This document shows positions 15,433-21,781 of a DNA stretch of 38,933 bases, one piece after another; position 1 is the stretch's first letter, and every line of letters starts with the position of its first letter. Made by a program: the position numbers and the translations under genes. The DNA is taken from positions 1 through 38,933 of the IMG/VR virus record IMGVR_UViG_3300044617_001123. One strand, 5' to 3'. This DNA is from a virus. Under the pieces are notes generated by a model, which saw nothing but the letters and a program-made list of their open reading frames with translations, had not been told where the DNA came from and did not search any database.

Positions 15433-15623
15433 GTCTCAATCTCCAGCACCACAACATGGCATGAGTGGTGCAGCGTTGATGGTTTTGCAAACCCCAAGCG
15501 GCGCACGATGTACTGCGTACCGCTGGGCGTGTCGCGCTTGTGTCCGAGGAACTCATAGCGCTCGCCCGTGCGTTTCAAGCGAAAGCGCTGGCCCGGTTGT
15601 AGGTTTCGGACGCGGGTGGTCAT
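15415..15623. repeat. About 209-bp duplicated segment, copy 1
   Basis: Partner of 13679-13884. The only length difference is one additional codon (Val) close to the 3' end of the encoded gene. The copies are about 1.7 kb apart in the same orientation, so homologous recombination between them would delete seven genes of the array. Confidence 0.92.
15429..15623 (-). CDS. Small beta-rich protein MTTRVRN, duplicate of the gene at 13693
   Basis: A 64-residue twin of the gene at 13693-13884, beginning MTTRVRNLQPGQRFRLKRTG. It lies in the same order relative to a MTDTTQ gene, so gene and junction were copied together. Two base pairs separate it from the upstream stop. The function is unknown; the short beta-rich, basic sequence would fit a nucleic-acid or protein-binding barrel. 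Confidence 0.7.
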   Translation of the reverse strand: MTTRVRNLQPGQRFRLKRTGERYEFLGHKRDTPSGTQYIVRRLGFAKPSTLHHSCHVVVLEIET

Positions 15624-15624
15624 G

Positions 15625-15816
15625 TCAATCCTTGAACGTGGGCAGCGGTGCCCAGTGCGTGTACCAGTTGTCATCCGTGGATAAATTGCCGTACTGCGCA
15701 ACCCCATAGAGGCGGTTGATGAGTTGTAGCTTCTGGCCGCGTGGGGTTTTTTTGTCGATGAGCCGCCAGTGGTAGCTTTCGTCCACTACTGCGGCCTTGG
15801 TGCTGTCCTGCTTCAT
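15625..15816 (-). CDS. Small early protein, unknown
   Basis: A 63-residue protein: MKQDSTKAAVVDESYHWRLI, a basic KKTPRGQKLQLINR part and an aromatic end (NWYTHWAPLP). The start ATG 15816 was chosen because it overlaps the MazG-like gene's stop (ATGA). The Trp-rich C-terminus ending near WAPLP resembles small phage proteins of unknown role. Confidence 0.65.
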   Translation of the reverse strand: MKQDSTKAAVVDESYHWRLIDKKTPRGQKLQLINRLYGVAQYGNLSTDDNWYTHWAPLPTFKD

Positions 15817-16115
15817 GCCTTGACAAAAACACCGTTTGGCAAAAGCGTTCCCTTGCGGTCTTTGATTTCGTCGTAAGCCAGCGCAAGGCATTCGGTCAGA
15901 TCAATGTCCCGCAGTGCGCAGTAGTTGATAAGACAGACCAGTACATCGCCCACACCGTCGCGGATTGCAGGCATGTCCCCTTTGTTTTCCGCGTCGGCAA
16001 GCTCACCCATTTCGGAGAAGGCTTTTAGTAACTGTGTGTGCGGTTTTGCGTTGGGGATGATGCGGCGTGCTTCTGCCCACTGGATTACGCTCATTTCAAG
16101 TTGCGCAAAGCTCAT
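15813..16115 (-). CDS. MazG-like nucleotide pyrophosphohydrolase
   Basis: A 100-residue all-helical protein with MazG-type metal-binding pattern: EMGELADA (E35, E38) followed by DGVGDVLV (D53, D57), and the typical AYDEIKDRKG and GVFVK ending of phage MazG-like proteins. These enzymes hydrolyse NTPs or dNTPs to monophosphate and pyrophosphate and may tune nucleotide pools or lower the host alarmone response. Its ATG overlaps the upstream stop by one base. The substrate cannot be told from sequence. Confidence 0.75.
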   Translation of the reverse strand: MSFAQLEMSVIQWAEARRIIPNAKPHTQLLKAFSEMGELADAENKGDMPAIRDGVGDVLVCLINYCALRDIDLTECLALAYDEIKDRKGTLLPNGVFVKA

Positions 16116-16465
16116 TACGCCACCTTCAGTTTCTTCTCAGGCTCCAAGAGCCACACGCGCCCCGTGCCGTCATCTCCGTAGCGCAACGCGCTGCGAACAG
16201 TCCCGGCCTTCTTGTGGACTTCCAGCCATTTCTTGAGGGCGGTTGCAATCTTGGGCGCAGCGCCTGGAGGGCATTTCAAAGATTGTCCGTATTTCAGCTT
16301 GGAAAAAACGGCGGTATATTTGCCCTCCGGCGCTGATCGCGCTACCGGCAATGGATCGTTGCAGATTTCCAATGCGCTCGGATCAATGATCTGTTGTGGC
16401 TTGTTGTTCTTGCTCATCTTCTCGCCCGTCCAAGGATTCTTGAGGTTTGCGAATTTTGTTGCCAT
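16115..16465 (-). CDS. Early protein, unknown
   Basis: A 116-residue basic protein. The N-terminus (MATKFANLKNPWTGEKMSKN) is followed by DPLPVARSAPEGKYTAVFSK and a C-terminal region, VRSALRYGDDGTGRVWLLE, that looks like a small DNA-binding or beta domain; the part from YTAVFSKLKYGQSLKCP to VRSALRYGDDGTGR resembles a widespread phage hypothetical family. ATG 16465 has a TTGGAG ribosome site directly behind the terminator at 16478-16500. Function unknown. Confidence 0.65.
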   Translation of the reverse strand: MATKFANLKNPWTGEKMSKNNKPQQIIDPSALEICNDPLPVARSAPEGKYTAVFSKLKYGQSLKCPPGAAPKIATALKKWLEVHKKAGTVRSALRYGDDGTGRVWLLEPEKKLKVA

Positions 16466-16477
16466 GTCGGCTCCAAT

Positions 16478-16500
16478 AAAAAAGCCCGACTAAGCGGGCT
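16478..16500 (-). terminator. Leftward terminator in a repeated terminator-RBS module
   Basis: On the minus strand AGCCCG, a short CTTAGT loop and CGGGCT precede a run of six Ts and then TATTGGAGC, the ribosome site of the gene at 16465. The same module occurs at 17154-17176 and 19818-19839. The stop codon of the upstream gene lies in the hairpin. Confidence 0.85.
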
Positions 16501-17140
16501 GGGGTTGTAGTGCGCAGCGGCGGGCTATATCGATTAGCACCCCCCTGAATTCGTCTGGTGTAGCGTTACGAATGCGCGTCTTGTTCTTCCCGCCAACCAT
16601 TGCCACCACACCAATGCGCCTAGCTTTCTCGTAGCCGTAGCGCTCGATCATCCATTCGGGCAAGCGCTGCTCGCCCCTCGTCCAGTTCAGTTCTGGCAAG
16701 GCCAGCGGGCGCACGTTTGCCAGCAGCCATGTCGGCTTCCGGCTGGCGTGCCCGTAGTGCCCCTGCTCCACATAGCACACGGAGTAGCCGCTGCTCGGGT
16801 GCCCCATGTCGCTACGCTGCCAGCCCTTGCCGGCCTCTGGCTTGCGCAGTCCGAATGCGTCCCAAGCCTTGCTGTGCGCCGGGTGCTCCAGCACGCCGCC
16901 CCAGGTCAGCACCGCGTGCAGCGCAGCTTCAAAGCACCCGCCATCGTCGCCCAGCTTGAATTGGTGCGGCTTGCGCGTGCTGCCGTGCCAGAACCTGCCC
17001 CAGCGCTGGCATGGCGGGTGCGCTACCACCGGATGCGGCCCTGCGTATTTTCTGGCGTCCCGCTTTTCGTCCCACGGATCTACGCCAGGCAGCCCGAAGT
17101 AAGCGCCATCTGTTTCAACATAAATTGCGGCGATCTGCAT
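16490..17140 (-). CDS. DNA methyltransferase-like protein with PPCQ motif
   Basis: A 216-residue protein with a VAHPPCQRWGRFW segment; PPCQ (residues 42-45) is the catalytic motif IV of cytosine-5 methyltransferases. GGVLEHPAHS follows where those enzymes have their ENV-like motif. The ordered AYFGLPGVDPWD, VCYVEQGHYGH and RKPTWLLA segments are typical of a phage family often labelled hypothetical. A clear AdoMet-binding FxGxG motif is not obvious, so activity is uncertain. ATG 17140 follows the TTGGAGC site of the repeated module. If active, it might protect phage DNA from restriction. Confidence 0.55.
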   Translation of the reverse strand: MQIAAIYVETDGAYFGLPGVDPWDEKRDARKYAGPHPVVAHPPCQRWGRFWHGSTRKPHQFKLGDDGGCFEAALHAVLTWGGVLEHPAHSKAWDAFGLRKPEAGKGWQRSDMGHPSSGYSVCYVEQGHYGHASRKPTWLLANVRPLALPELNWTRGEQRLPEWMIERYGYEKARRIGVVAMVGGKNKTRIRNATPDEFRGVLIDIARRCALQPQPA

Positions 17141-17153
17141 TGCTTGCTCCAAT

Positions 17154-17176
17154 AAAAAAGCCCGACTAAGCGGGCT
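17154..17176 (-). terminator. Leftward terminator, second copy of the module
   Basis: The hairpin and U-run are the same as at 16478-16500, including the downstream TATTGGAGC ribosome site, here used by the methyltransferase-like gene. It lies 22 bases behind the SSB stop codon. Confidence 0.87.
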
Positions 17177-17197
17177 GGTGTGTGGGGTGGGTGCTGG

Positions 17198-17635
17198 CTA
17201 AAACGGAATGTCGTCGTGCATGTCGTCAAAGCCGCTGCCGGTGTTGCTTTTGGGGGCTGGTGCCTGATCTTGCGGTGCGGGTGCAGGGGCGTCTGAGCTG
17301 TCAGCCCTCCCGCCAAGCATCCGCATCTGGTCGGCGCGAATATCGGTGGCGTAGTGGTCTACCCCTTCCTTCTGGTACTTGCGGGTGCGCAGCGAGCCTT
17401 CGACGTACACCTGCGAACCTTTGCGCAGGTACTGGCCGACGATCTCGGCCAAGCGGCCATAGAACGCAACGCGGTGCCACTCGGTGGCCTCCTTCATCTC
17501 GCCGGTCTGCTTGTCCTTCCACCTGTCTGTAGTGGCAATGGTGACGTTTGCCACCTGATCGCCGCTCTCGAATGTGCGGATTTCGGGGTCTCGGCCAAGG
17601 TTGCCTAAGATGATGACTTTGTTTACTGATGCCAT
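17198..17635 (-). CDS. ssb: Single-stranded DNA-binding protein
   Basis: A 145-residue SSB. The OB-fold (residues 1-105) has the conserved opening [18 protein letters not shown], the [14 protein letters not shown] strand and the [11 protein letters not shown] loop. A flexible Pro/Ala/Gln linker leads to the acidic tip DDMHDDIPF, which binds partner proteins in bacterial SSBs. It coats ssDNA in replication and recombination. Its neighbour upstream is an annealing-protein candidate, an association often seen in phage recombination modules. Confidence 0.95.
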   Translation of the reverse strand: MASVNKVIILGNLGRDPEIRTFESGDQVANVTIATTDRWKDKQTGEMKEATEWHRVAFYGRLAEIVGQYLRKGSQVYVEGSLRTRKYQKEGVDHYATDIRADQMRMLGGRADSSDAPAPAPQDQAPAPKSNTGSGFDDMHDDIPF

Positions 17636-17645
17636 GATGGCCTTT

Positions 17646-18317
17646 CTATGCTGCTTTTTTCAGGGTGTCGTTGTGGGCTTTGAGGGCTTTGCGGGTGGGC
17701 GCATCAAGGAATGACCAGGCGTAGGTTTTTTCCTCCGGATCCGTCAAACCCTCGTATTCGCCGTAGGCCCCAATAACGTCCTCCCTTGCCATGCACTCCT
17801 GAATAGCCGTCACAACGTCATCGCAAACCGATTTGCGCTCTGGGGTAACGTTCGATCCGTCAACAGGGCGATGCCGCACTACTTTTGGAGTGGGGGCTTC
17901 TTGCTCTGCATACCCTGATTCCAATGGAAGTTTTGCCCACAATTCGTAGGCCAGGCCAAACGTGAATGCAGCCGCCATACAAACGCCCCGGCGGTGGGTG
18001 TCGGTAATGTCCCGCGCTGTGATCTTGTCGACTGGTATCGCGGCGTTACGCACGTCCATGATTGCTTGCGGGACTGGTGGGGTTGTCTCCTCACCTTTGC
18101 GAAAACGGATCAACAGATACGCACCGACGGGGGCTTGGTGTAAAACGTACCCGTCTGGCGCGTTGACTAGCTCGGGTTGCCATCCTGGTGCATGTTCGCG
18201 CAATAGAGCCATTGTTCGCGACCAATTGATGTAGCTCGCCGTAAATCTGCCCGTGCCGATTTGCTCGACAAGGTTTGCCGTTGCAACCCCGGCTAGGTTT
18301 GGAATGGTGTTTGTCAT
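17646..18317 (-). CDS. Rad52-like single-strand annealing protein (DUF1071-like) candidate
   Basis: A 223-residue protein. The middle (about residues 95-130) has [24 protein letters not shown], close to the R-x-x-AKAIAxHGLG-type segment of the DUF1071/Sak3 annealing proteins. The N-terminus (residues 20-60, [19 protein letters not shown]) resembles their YLSWA..W opening. Such proteins anneal complementary ssDNA during phage recombination. The adjacent SSB supports the assignment. A C-terminal helical extension (from about 150) could bind SSB or ssDNA. Family membership is by eye. Confidence 0.6.
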   Translation of the reverse strand: MTNTIPNLAGVATANLVEQIGTGRFTASYINWSRTMALLREHAPGWQPELVNAPDGYVLHQAPVGAYLLIRFRKGEETTPPVPQAIMDVRNAAIPVDKITARDITDTHRRGVCMAAAFTFGLAYELWAKLPLESGYAEQEAPTPKVVRHRPVDGSNVTPERKSVCDDVVTAIQECMAREDVIGAYGEYEGLTDPEEKTYAWSFLDAPTRKALKAHNDTLKKAA

Positions 18318-18319
18318 GA

Positions 18320-18421
18320 TTAAAACGGGGGTTTGCGGAAGGTATCGCGCAGTGCGCCGAAGAAGGTGTTATTGATGCGGTTCATGCGATAACACCACCA
18401 GTAATGCAGAAGGGTTTCCAT
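18320..18421 (-). CDS. 33-residue basic protein, unknown
   Basis: A small frame (METLLHYWWCYRMNRINNTF, then a basic GALRDTFRKPPF end) that starts three bases after the preceding stop and ends two bases before the annealing-protein gene. An AGGA element lies about ten bases before the ATG. Its exact fit between neighbours supports translation, but no function is apparent. Confidence 0.45.
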   Translation of the reverse strand: METLLHYWWCYRMNRINNTFFGALRDTFRKPPF

Positions 18422-18423
18422 GT

Positions 18424-18525
18424 TTAACGTCCTGAAACGATCCACGCGGATCGAAATGCTTTTTTGAGTGACAAGGTTCTGCGGTAGATGCGGAACAAGC
18501 GAAAAAAGTCGATGAAGCGCGTCAT
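18424..18525 (-). CDS. 33-residue basic amphipathic protein, unknown
   Basis: MTRFIDFFRLFRIYRRTLSL followed by KKAFRSAWIVSGR. It is an Arg/Phe-rich amphipathic helix; short phage proteins with the same FRLFR.YRR and AFR.AW pattern occur in many genomes. It starts in an ATGA overlap with the 31-residue membrane protein, so both would be made together. A membrane-surface role is possible. Confidence 0.55.
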   Translation of the reverse strand: MTRFIDFFRLFRIYRRTLSLKKAFRSAWIVSGR

Positions 18526-18617
18526 GGCATCCCCCACACATACCCAATGAGTGACAGGCTCAGAATGACAAAGAGGCCCAAAAAAACCTCGGTAATGTAT
18601 CGCTCGGTTGGTGTCAT
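18522..18617 (-). CDS. 31-residue single-pass membrane protein
   Basis: MTPTERYITEVFLGLFVILS followed by LSLIGYVWGMP. Residues 10-28 are a strong transmembrane helix with an N-terminal charged side. It overlaps both neighbours through ATGA junctions. Such small membrane proteins in phage early operons are often of unknown function. Confidence 0.6.
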   Translation of the reverse strand: MTPTERYITEVFLGLFVILSLSLIGYVWGMP

Positions 18618-18883
18618 TTGGCCTCCGCTACTGTGTAAGGTTTGCCGCGCTTTGGGATGCACGACAGAACATCTCCATCCCACTGCGCACGCGCTCCAGG
18701 CCCGCACACTTGCTGCCCCGCAAACTCGCGGGATGCTTTTGCGGCCTCTTCTTTCTGAATAACCTCAAGCTCTGCGGCCTGCTTAAATTCGTGCCCGTGC
18801 TCTTCGGCCTGCATGAATAAAAAAGCGCCGATAACGGCGCTTAGAACGATGGCTGTGAACCAGTTGGGATGTAGTTGGTTCAT
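18614..18883 (-). CDS. Membrane-anchored protein with extracytoplasmic domain
   Basis: An 89-residue protein. Residues 8-25 (WFTAIVLSAVIGAFLFMQ) form a membrane anchor, followed by a Glu/Ala/Lys coiled-coil stretch and a C-terminal part with two Cys (QQVCGPGARAQWDGDVLSCI), which may form a disulfide in the periplasm. Proteins with this GPGAR..W.GD...C end are common in phages, function unknown. It overlaps its neighbours by four bases each. Confidence 0.65.
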   Translation of the reverse strand: MNQLHPNWFTAIVLSAVIGAFLFMQAEEHGHEFKQAAELEVIQKEEAAKASREFAGQQVCGPGARAQWDGDVLSCIPKRGKPYTVAEAK

Positions 18884-19260
18884 GGTGCCTCTCCAGTGGC
18901 TTTGGAAATGGCCGTGTTGATGCGCTCAACAATGCCTATCGGTACGTCGTACTCGCTCCAGTAGTACGCGGATTGCTTCAGCTCTTGCAGAATTTGCAAC
19001 AACTCAGGCGCGGCTGCTATCAAGCGGGCGTTTGCTTCGGTAGTCGTAAGTTGTTGATTTAAAAGCGAAACGCTAATTCGCGTTTTGGCCTCCACGGCTT
19101 TGAGCCGCCTGATTTCGTCAACGACTTGCCAGAAGGTGCCGCCATGCCAGCCGCAGGCAGCGCATAGCGTGGTTAGTTGCGATTCGCTGATGAGGTCGTT
19201 CAGCTGCTTGAATTCGCGCTGCAGCTCTTTGCTGCGCTGTAGTGCTAGATCGCGGCTCAT
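18880..19260 (-). CDS. Helical early protein, unknown (APELL motif)
   Basis: A 126-residue helical protein. It begins MSRDLALQRSKELQREFKQL, has two Cys in TTLCAACGWHGGTFW, and a C-terminal ANARLIAAAPELLQILQEL segment. The NARLIAAAPELL motif is a widely repeated phage and prophage feature of unknown function, often placed after another exchangeable domain. It is coupled to both neighbours through ATGA overlaps. Confidence 0.7.
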   Translation of the reverse strand: MSRDLALQRSKELQREFKQLNDLISESQLTTLCAACGWHGGTFWQVVDEIRRLKAVEAKTRISVSLLNQQLTTTEANARLIAAAPELLQILQELKQSAYYWSEYDVPIGIVERINTAISKATGEAP

Positions 19261-19502
19261 GGCTTGGCCTTTGGGTCTTGGGCAAGGCCGCGCCAAGGTA
19301 GTTGTTGAATGTAGGATATGCGGTCCGTGTTTTCCGTCGATGCCGCAACCTCTGCGTTGTCATCGCCTGCTTGCCACGTCTTCCCATTCCAATAGCTAAA
19401 GTAGCTGGGGCCGCCGTCTAGCCACCAATCGCGCTCATACACACCCTTGCGCAACGGCTTCACATTGCCGGGAAACCACGGCGTCAATTTCTCTTTGCTC
19501 AT
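19257..19502 (-). CDS. SYWNG-family early protein, full length
   Basis: An 81-residue protein with KLTPWFPGNVKPLRKGVYER, FSYWNGKTWQAG and a C-terminal QQLPWRGL. It looks like a small beta-domain with Trp-rich loops. A shorter relative sits at 13881-14051. The W-x-P-G..KP.R.GVYE....YSYW-G..W pattern is common in phage hypothetical proteins. Function unknown. Confidence 0.7.
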   Translation of the reverse strand: MSKEKLTPWFPGNVKPLRKGVYERDWWLDGGPSYFSYWNGKTWQAGDDNAEVAASTENTDRISYIQQLPWRGLAQDPKAKP

Positions 19503-19804
19503 CCCTTGTACTCCGCGTTAAGCTCTGCATACGTGCTTATCAGGCACTTGATTGCGGCGATTGCATCTACATCGCCCTTGTCTGCACAAGCAACCAATGC
19601 TTTAAACACCACAACATCGCAGTCGCGGTATCCCATCGCGTCATACAACCGGCCAAAGTCGCCCTTTTTGACTTGCTCGGTGGTTTCTTCTTCGAGCATT
19701 TCAATCGCGCATTGCATGCCCGATTCGTAAGCGCGGCATTCCGCATCAAGCCCAGCGTGGTAGCGCTCGGCGTCATAAACGGGATCGGTGCTGTAGTGAT
19801 ACAT
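19499..19804 (-). CDS. Early protein, unknown, acidic
   Basis: A 101-residue protein (MYHYSTDPVYDAERYHAGLD at the start, a Glu-rich middle, and AACADKGDVDAIAAIKCLI-like helices at the end). Translation probably starts at ATG 19804, six bases behind the TTGGAG of the module at 19818-19839. No family is recognised. Confidence 0.65.
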   Translation of the reverse strand: MYHYSTDPVYDAERYHAGLDAECRAYESGMQCAIEMLEEETTEQVKKGDFGRLYDAMGYRDCDVVVFKALVACADKGDVDAIAAIKCLISTYAELNAEYKG

Positions 19805-19817
19805 GACATGCTCCAAT

Positions 19818-19839
19818 AAAAAAGCCCGCTAAGCGGGCT
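19818..19839 (-). terminator. Leftward terminator, third copy of the module
   Basis: A seven-base AGCCCGC/GCGGGCT stem with a three-base loop and a U-run on the minus strand, followed by TATTGGAGC. It lies 40 bases behind the ParB-like gene, so only antiterminated or partly reading-through transcripts would reach the rest of the leftward operon. Confidence 0.87.
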
Positions 19840-19879
19840 ATGAAAAGAATCGGCGATGCTGTGCGTTAGAGCTTGCTGG

Positions 19880-20704
19880 CTATAACACAAATAGATCTCG
19901 TTCTGGCGAACTGCCGTCCATCCGGACGCGCAAGCTTTTGATCTGTGCGCCATCCCGAAAGAGTTTGAACGCCTTAAAGACCAGTGCTAGCGCATAGCGC
20001 TTAGCCAGCTCTTGTTGCTTGTCGGTCTTTGACTCCGTTAATCGATTTCGCAGGTGCAAGATTGGCGAATCTAATGATAGACCCGCTCCAGTGTTCAAAA
20101 GCCTAAAGAACTCGCGAGCCAATTCGGCGTTATGCTCTTTGAAAGCGTGCAAACAGAATGCGGCCATTGTTGGGGAGAGGTTTTTCCTGCACCACGGAAG
20201 CCTTTCAATCTCCGCAACTGTTTGAGAAAACTCGCGGTCTTCTGCAAGCTCAAGCTGCTGCGCCGTTGTTGGGCTGTGGTCTGGATTGCCGTTTGTTGGG
20301 TCGCCCGACTTGCGCCAGATAAAATATATGCGGGTTAATGCCGCTAGGCAGCTGTAGTTTTTTTCGCCACGGATTGCCATGACGTGCCCGGTTGTTCTGG
20401 CGGCACCGCCGACATCAATCGTCTCGAAAACGCTATCAGGCAATCCCGTGACTACCAGAGTCATCACAGTCACTCCGGACAAATAAATGGCATACAAGCG
20501 ATGCTGACCGTCAAGGACAACGCCAGAGTCCGAGATGCGAATCGTGTCTCCGTTCAGAACCCACTCGCCGCGCTTGATTGCCTCGGCCATACGGCCAGCG
20601 CGGCGTTTGTCCAGTGGACGATTGCGCGTGTTCATCTTTAGCAATGCCTTTGCCAATTCAGGCGAAATGGCCTTTAACTCCATTTGAAGATGCTTGGTGC
20701 TCAT
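19880..20704 (-). CDS. ParB/sulfiredoxin-fold-like early protein (DGQHR motif)
   Basis: A 274-residue protein and the first gene of the leftward operon. Residues 40-75 (EAIKRGEWVLNGDTIRISDS and VVLDGQHRLYAI) form the ParB-N/Srx core with the DGQHR motif at 65-69, as in ParB-like nucleases and DndB-type proteins. The C-terminal two thirds is helical and not recognised. Known relatives bind or cut DNA or modify partners. The position after the leftward operator suggests an immediate early role such as host takeover or regulation. ATG 20704 has AAGGAG five bases upstream. Confidence 0.65.
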   Translation of the reverse strand: MSTKHLQMELKAISPELAKALLKMNTRNRPLDKRRAGRMAEAIKRGEWVLNGDTIRISDSGVVLDGQHRLYAIYLSGVTVMTLVVTGLPDSVFETIDVGGAARTTGHVMAIRGEKNYSCLAALTRIYFIWRKSGDPTNGNPDHSPTTAQQLELAEDREFSQTVAEIERLPWCRKNLSPTMAAFCLHAFKEHNAELAREFFRLLNTGAGLSLDSPILHLRNRLTESKTDKQQELAKRYALALVFKAFKLFRDGAQIKSLRVRMDGSSPERDLFVL

Positions 20705-20951
20705 CTCTATCTCCTTGTTTGAAACCAAAGCCCTGGCCCGCAAGGCTATGGTTTCGCCCCTGTTGCCAAGGGCTACGTCTACTCTCTACCGGCAGACCCG
20801 GTGCACTGCTCAACAGTGCCTGACTTGCTCCCTTGCGGGCATCGCCTCAGACCGACCGTATTGCGGGCCGTTCGCCACCGCTGCTTTGTTTGCTGCGATG
20901 GGTGAAGTTTAGCAGGCTTAAAGAAAAGCGCAAGGCTTTTCGTGTAAAAAA
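20705..20951 (-). promoter_or_regulatory. Untranslated leader of the leftward early operon, several hairpins
   Basis: About 245 bases between the operator at 20953 and the first leftward gene contain no convincing gene. Read leftward, GAAAAGC-cttgc-GCTTTTC (about 20923-20941) is followed by TTTAA, and GCACTG-ttgag-CAGTGC lies near 20808-20824. This resembles the place where lambda carries nut sites. I could not identify boxA/boxB sequences with confidence. Confidence 0.35.
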
Positions 20952-20966
20952 TTCAGTATGCTAAAT
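20952..20966. promoter_or_regulatory. Repressor operator in front of the leftward operon (OL-like)
   Basis: TTCAGTATGCTAAA matches the repressor/cro operator TTTAGTATGCTAAA at 23603-23616 in 13 of 14 positions. It lies about 250 bases ahead of the first leftward gene, so the same repressor would control both early operons. Nearby ATACGTAT and TACGTA palindromes overlap the probable promoter, whose -35/-10 boxes I cannot define. Confidence 0.6.
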
Positions 20967-20999
20967 ACGTATGCAGATACGTAGTACACTTCAGACAAC

Positions 21000-21023
21000 A
21001 AAAAACCGCCTCGGTGGGCGGTT
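21000..21023 (-). terminator. Leftward terminator ending the repressor/rex-position unit
   Basis: AACCGCC, a six-base loop and GGCGGTT followed by a T-run on the minus strand make a strong intrinsic terminator. It lies between the small membrane ORF at 21072 and the leftward operator, so it would isolate lysogen-expressed genes from the early operon. Confidence 0.87.
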
Positions 21024-21071
21024 GGGGGTGGAGCATGAATGCGGACGGGGGGTTAGTCCCGCCCGCGTTCA

Positions 21072-21167
21072 TTACACCAGGAGCGCAATGATGAGGATGA
21101 TCGCCTCGACCGGAATCGAGATAGACATCTTCACCTTGCCTGCCTGGACTGCAAGTTGCAGCTTCAT
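21072..21167 (-). CDS. Candidate 31-residue membrane peptide
   Basis: An ATG at 21167 with GGGGA eight bases upstream starts MKLQLAVQAGKVKMSISIPV followed by the strongly hydrophobic EAIILIIALLV. A basic amphipathic beginning and a short hydrophobic C-terminus recall small membrane-acting peptides, including type I toxins, but no homology is recognised. It is the last frame before the terminator at 21000-21023 and is preceded by a structured untranslated stretch. Confidence 0.4.
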   Translation of the reverse strand: MKLQLAVQAGKVKMSISIPVEAIILIIALLV

Positions 21168-21238
21168 GGTTTGTCCCCATGTTGCGCGACCGCAGCACCG
21201 GTGCTTGGCCGCCTGTACGGGTGGCCTCGCTTTGGAGG

Positions 21239-21292
21239 TTACTGAAGTGGTTGAGGGCGTTCGCGTGCAGCCGCGAATCCTCTAGCCTTCAT
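21239..21292 (-). CDS. Possible 17-residue leader peptide
   Basis: MKARGFAAARERPQPLQ is encoded with GGAGG three bases before its ATG. It lies between the two hairpins at 21304-21380 and the 31-residue membrane ORF. It might be a leader that regulates the following frame, as mok does for hok. The case rests only on the ribosome site and position. Confidence 0.25.
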   Translation of the reverse strand: MKARGFAAARERPQPLQ

Positions 21293-21303
21293 TGGCCTCC
21301 TGA

Positions 21304-21380
21304 CGGCGTATAGGCCATACGCCGGGGACGCCGAGAGGGTGGGTGCTGCCAGCTGCATGGCAGCTTGTCCACCCTCTCGG
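21304..21380. ncRNA. Two tandem strong stem-loops, candidate structured RNA
   Basis: An 8-bp stem CGGCGTAT/ATACGCCG with a five-base loop occupies 21304-21324. Six bases on, a 12-bp perfect outer stem (21331-21342 with 21369-21380, CCGAGAGGGTGG/CCACCCTCTCGG) encloses a second perfect 7-bp stem (21345-21351 with 21358-21364, GCTGCCA/TGGCAGC). No T-run follows on either strand, so it is not an ordinary terminator. The strand is unknown; neighbouring genes run leftward. Confidence 0.5.
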
Positions 21381-21462
21381 GTATCCCGAAGCTATTGCAA
21401 ACGTGAAGTGATTGGGGCTTTTCGAATATTGGGCGGTTGGGGGGTGGAGCATGATCCGATTG

Positions 21463-21708
21463 CTAGGGCAAATTCAGTCTCGGGTAGTTCAGGGGTGCAG
21501 GTCGGTGCTGCACAACGGCTGCTTCGTGGTCGTCCACGATCTTCTGAAGGGCGGCTTTTTCAGCACGGACTTTCTCCAAATCCTTCAGCGCGTCATCGCG
21601 CGCACGTTGAGCGGTCGCGGCATCAATGCTGAACTTGATTGCCAGGGCAACGGCACCAACGGTGATGCTGCCCAGCAGCGCGACGATAGAAAGCTCTGGC
21701 ATGGGCAT
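21463..21708 (-). CDS. Small membrane protein with coiled coil
   Basis: An 81-residue protein with an N-terminal membrane helix (residues 6-25, LSIVALLGSITVGAVALAIK) and a following coiled coil (QRARDDALKDLEKVRAEKAALQ in overview), ending with a proline-rich LNYPRLNLP. This single-pass plus coiled-coil form is like small phage exclusion or spanin-type proteins. It lies in the rex position, left of the repressor. ATG at 21708 or 21702 is possible; no strong ribosome site. Confidence 0.55.
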   Translation of the reverse strand: MPMPELSIVALLGSITVGAVALAIKFSIDAATAQRARDDALKDLEKVRAEKAALQKIVDDHEAAVVQHRPAPLNYPRLNLP

Positions 21709-21781
21709 CTACATTAAAAAGCGCCGCATTCTGCGCGGTTGGGGGTGGTGATGAGTCCTTGCTCTGGAATGGATGATGTTG

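Noticed and set aside
12757-15623. CRISPR-like array from the repeats in this stretch
   Set aside because: The repeats are gene starts, gene ends and one duplicated gene, not short evenly spaced repeats with spacers.
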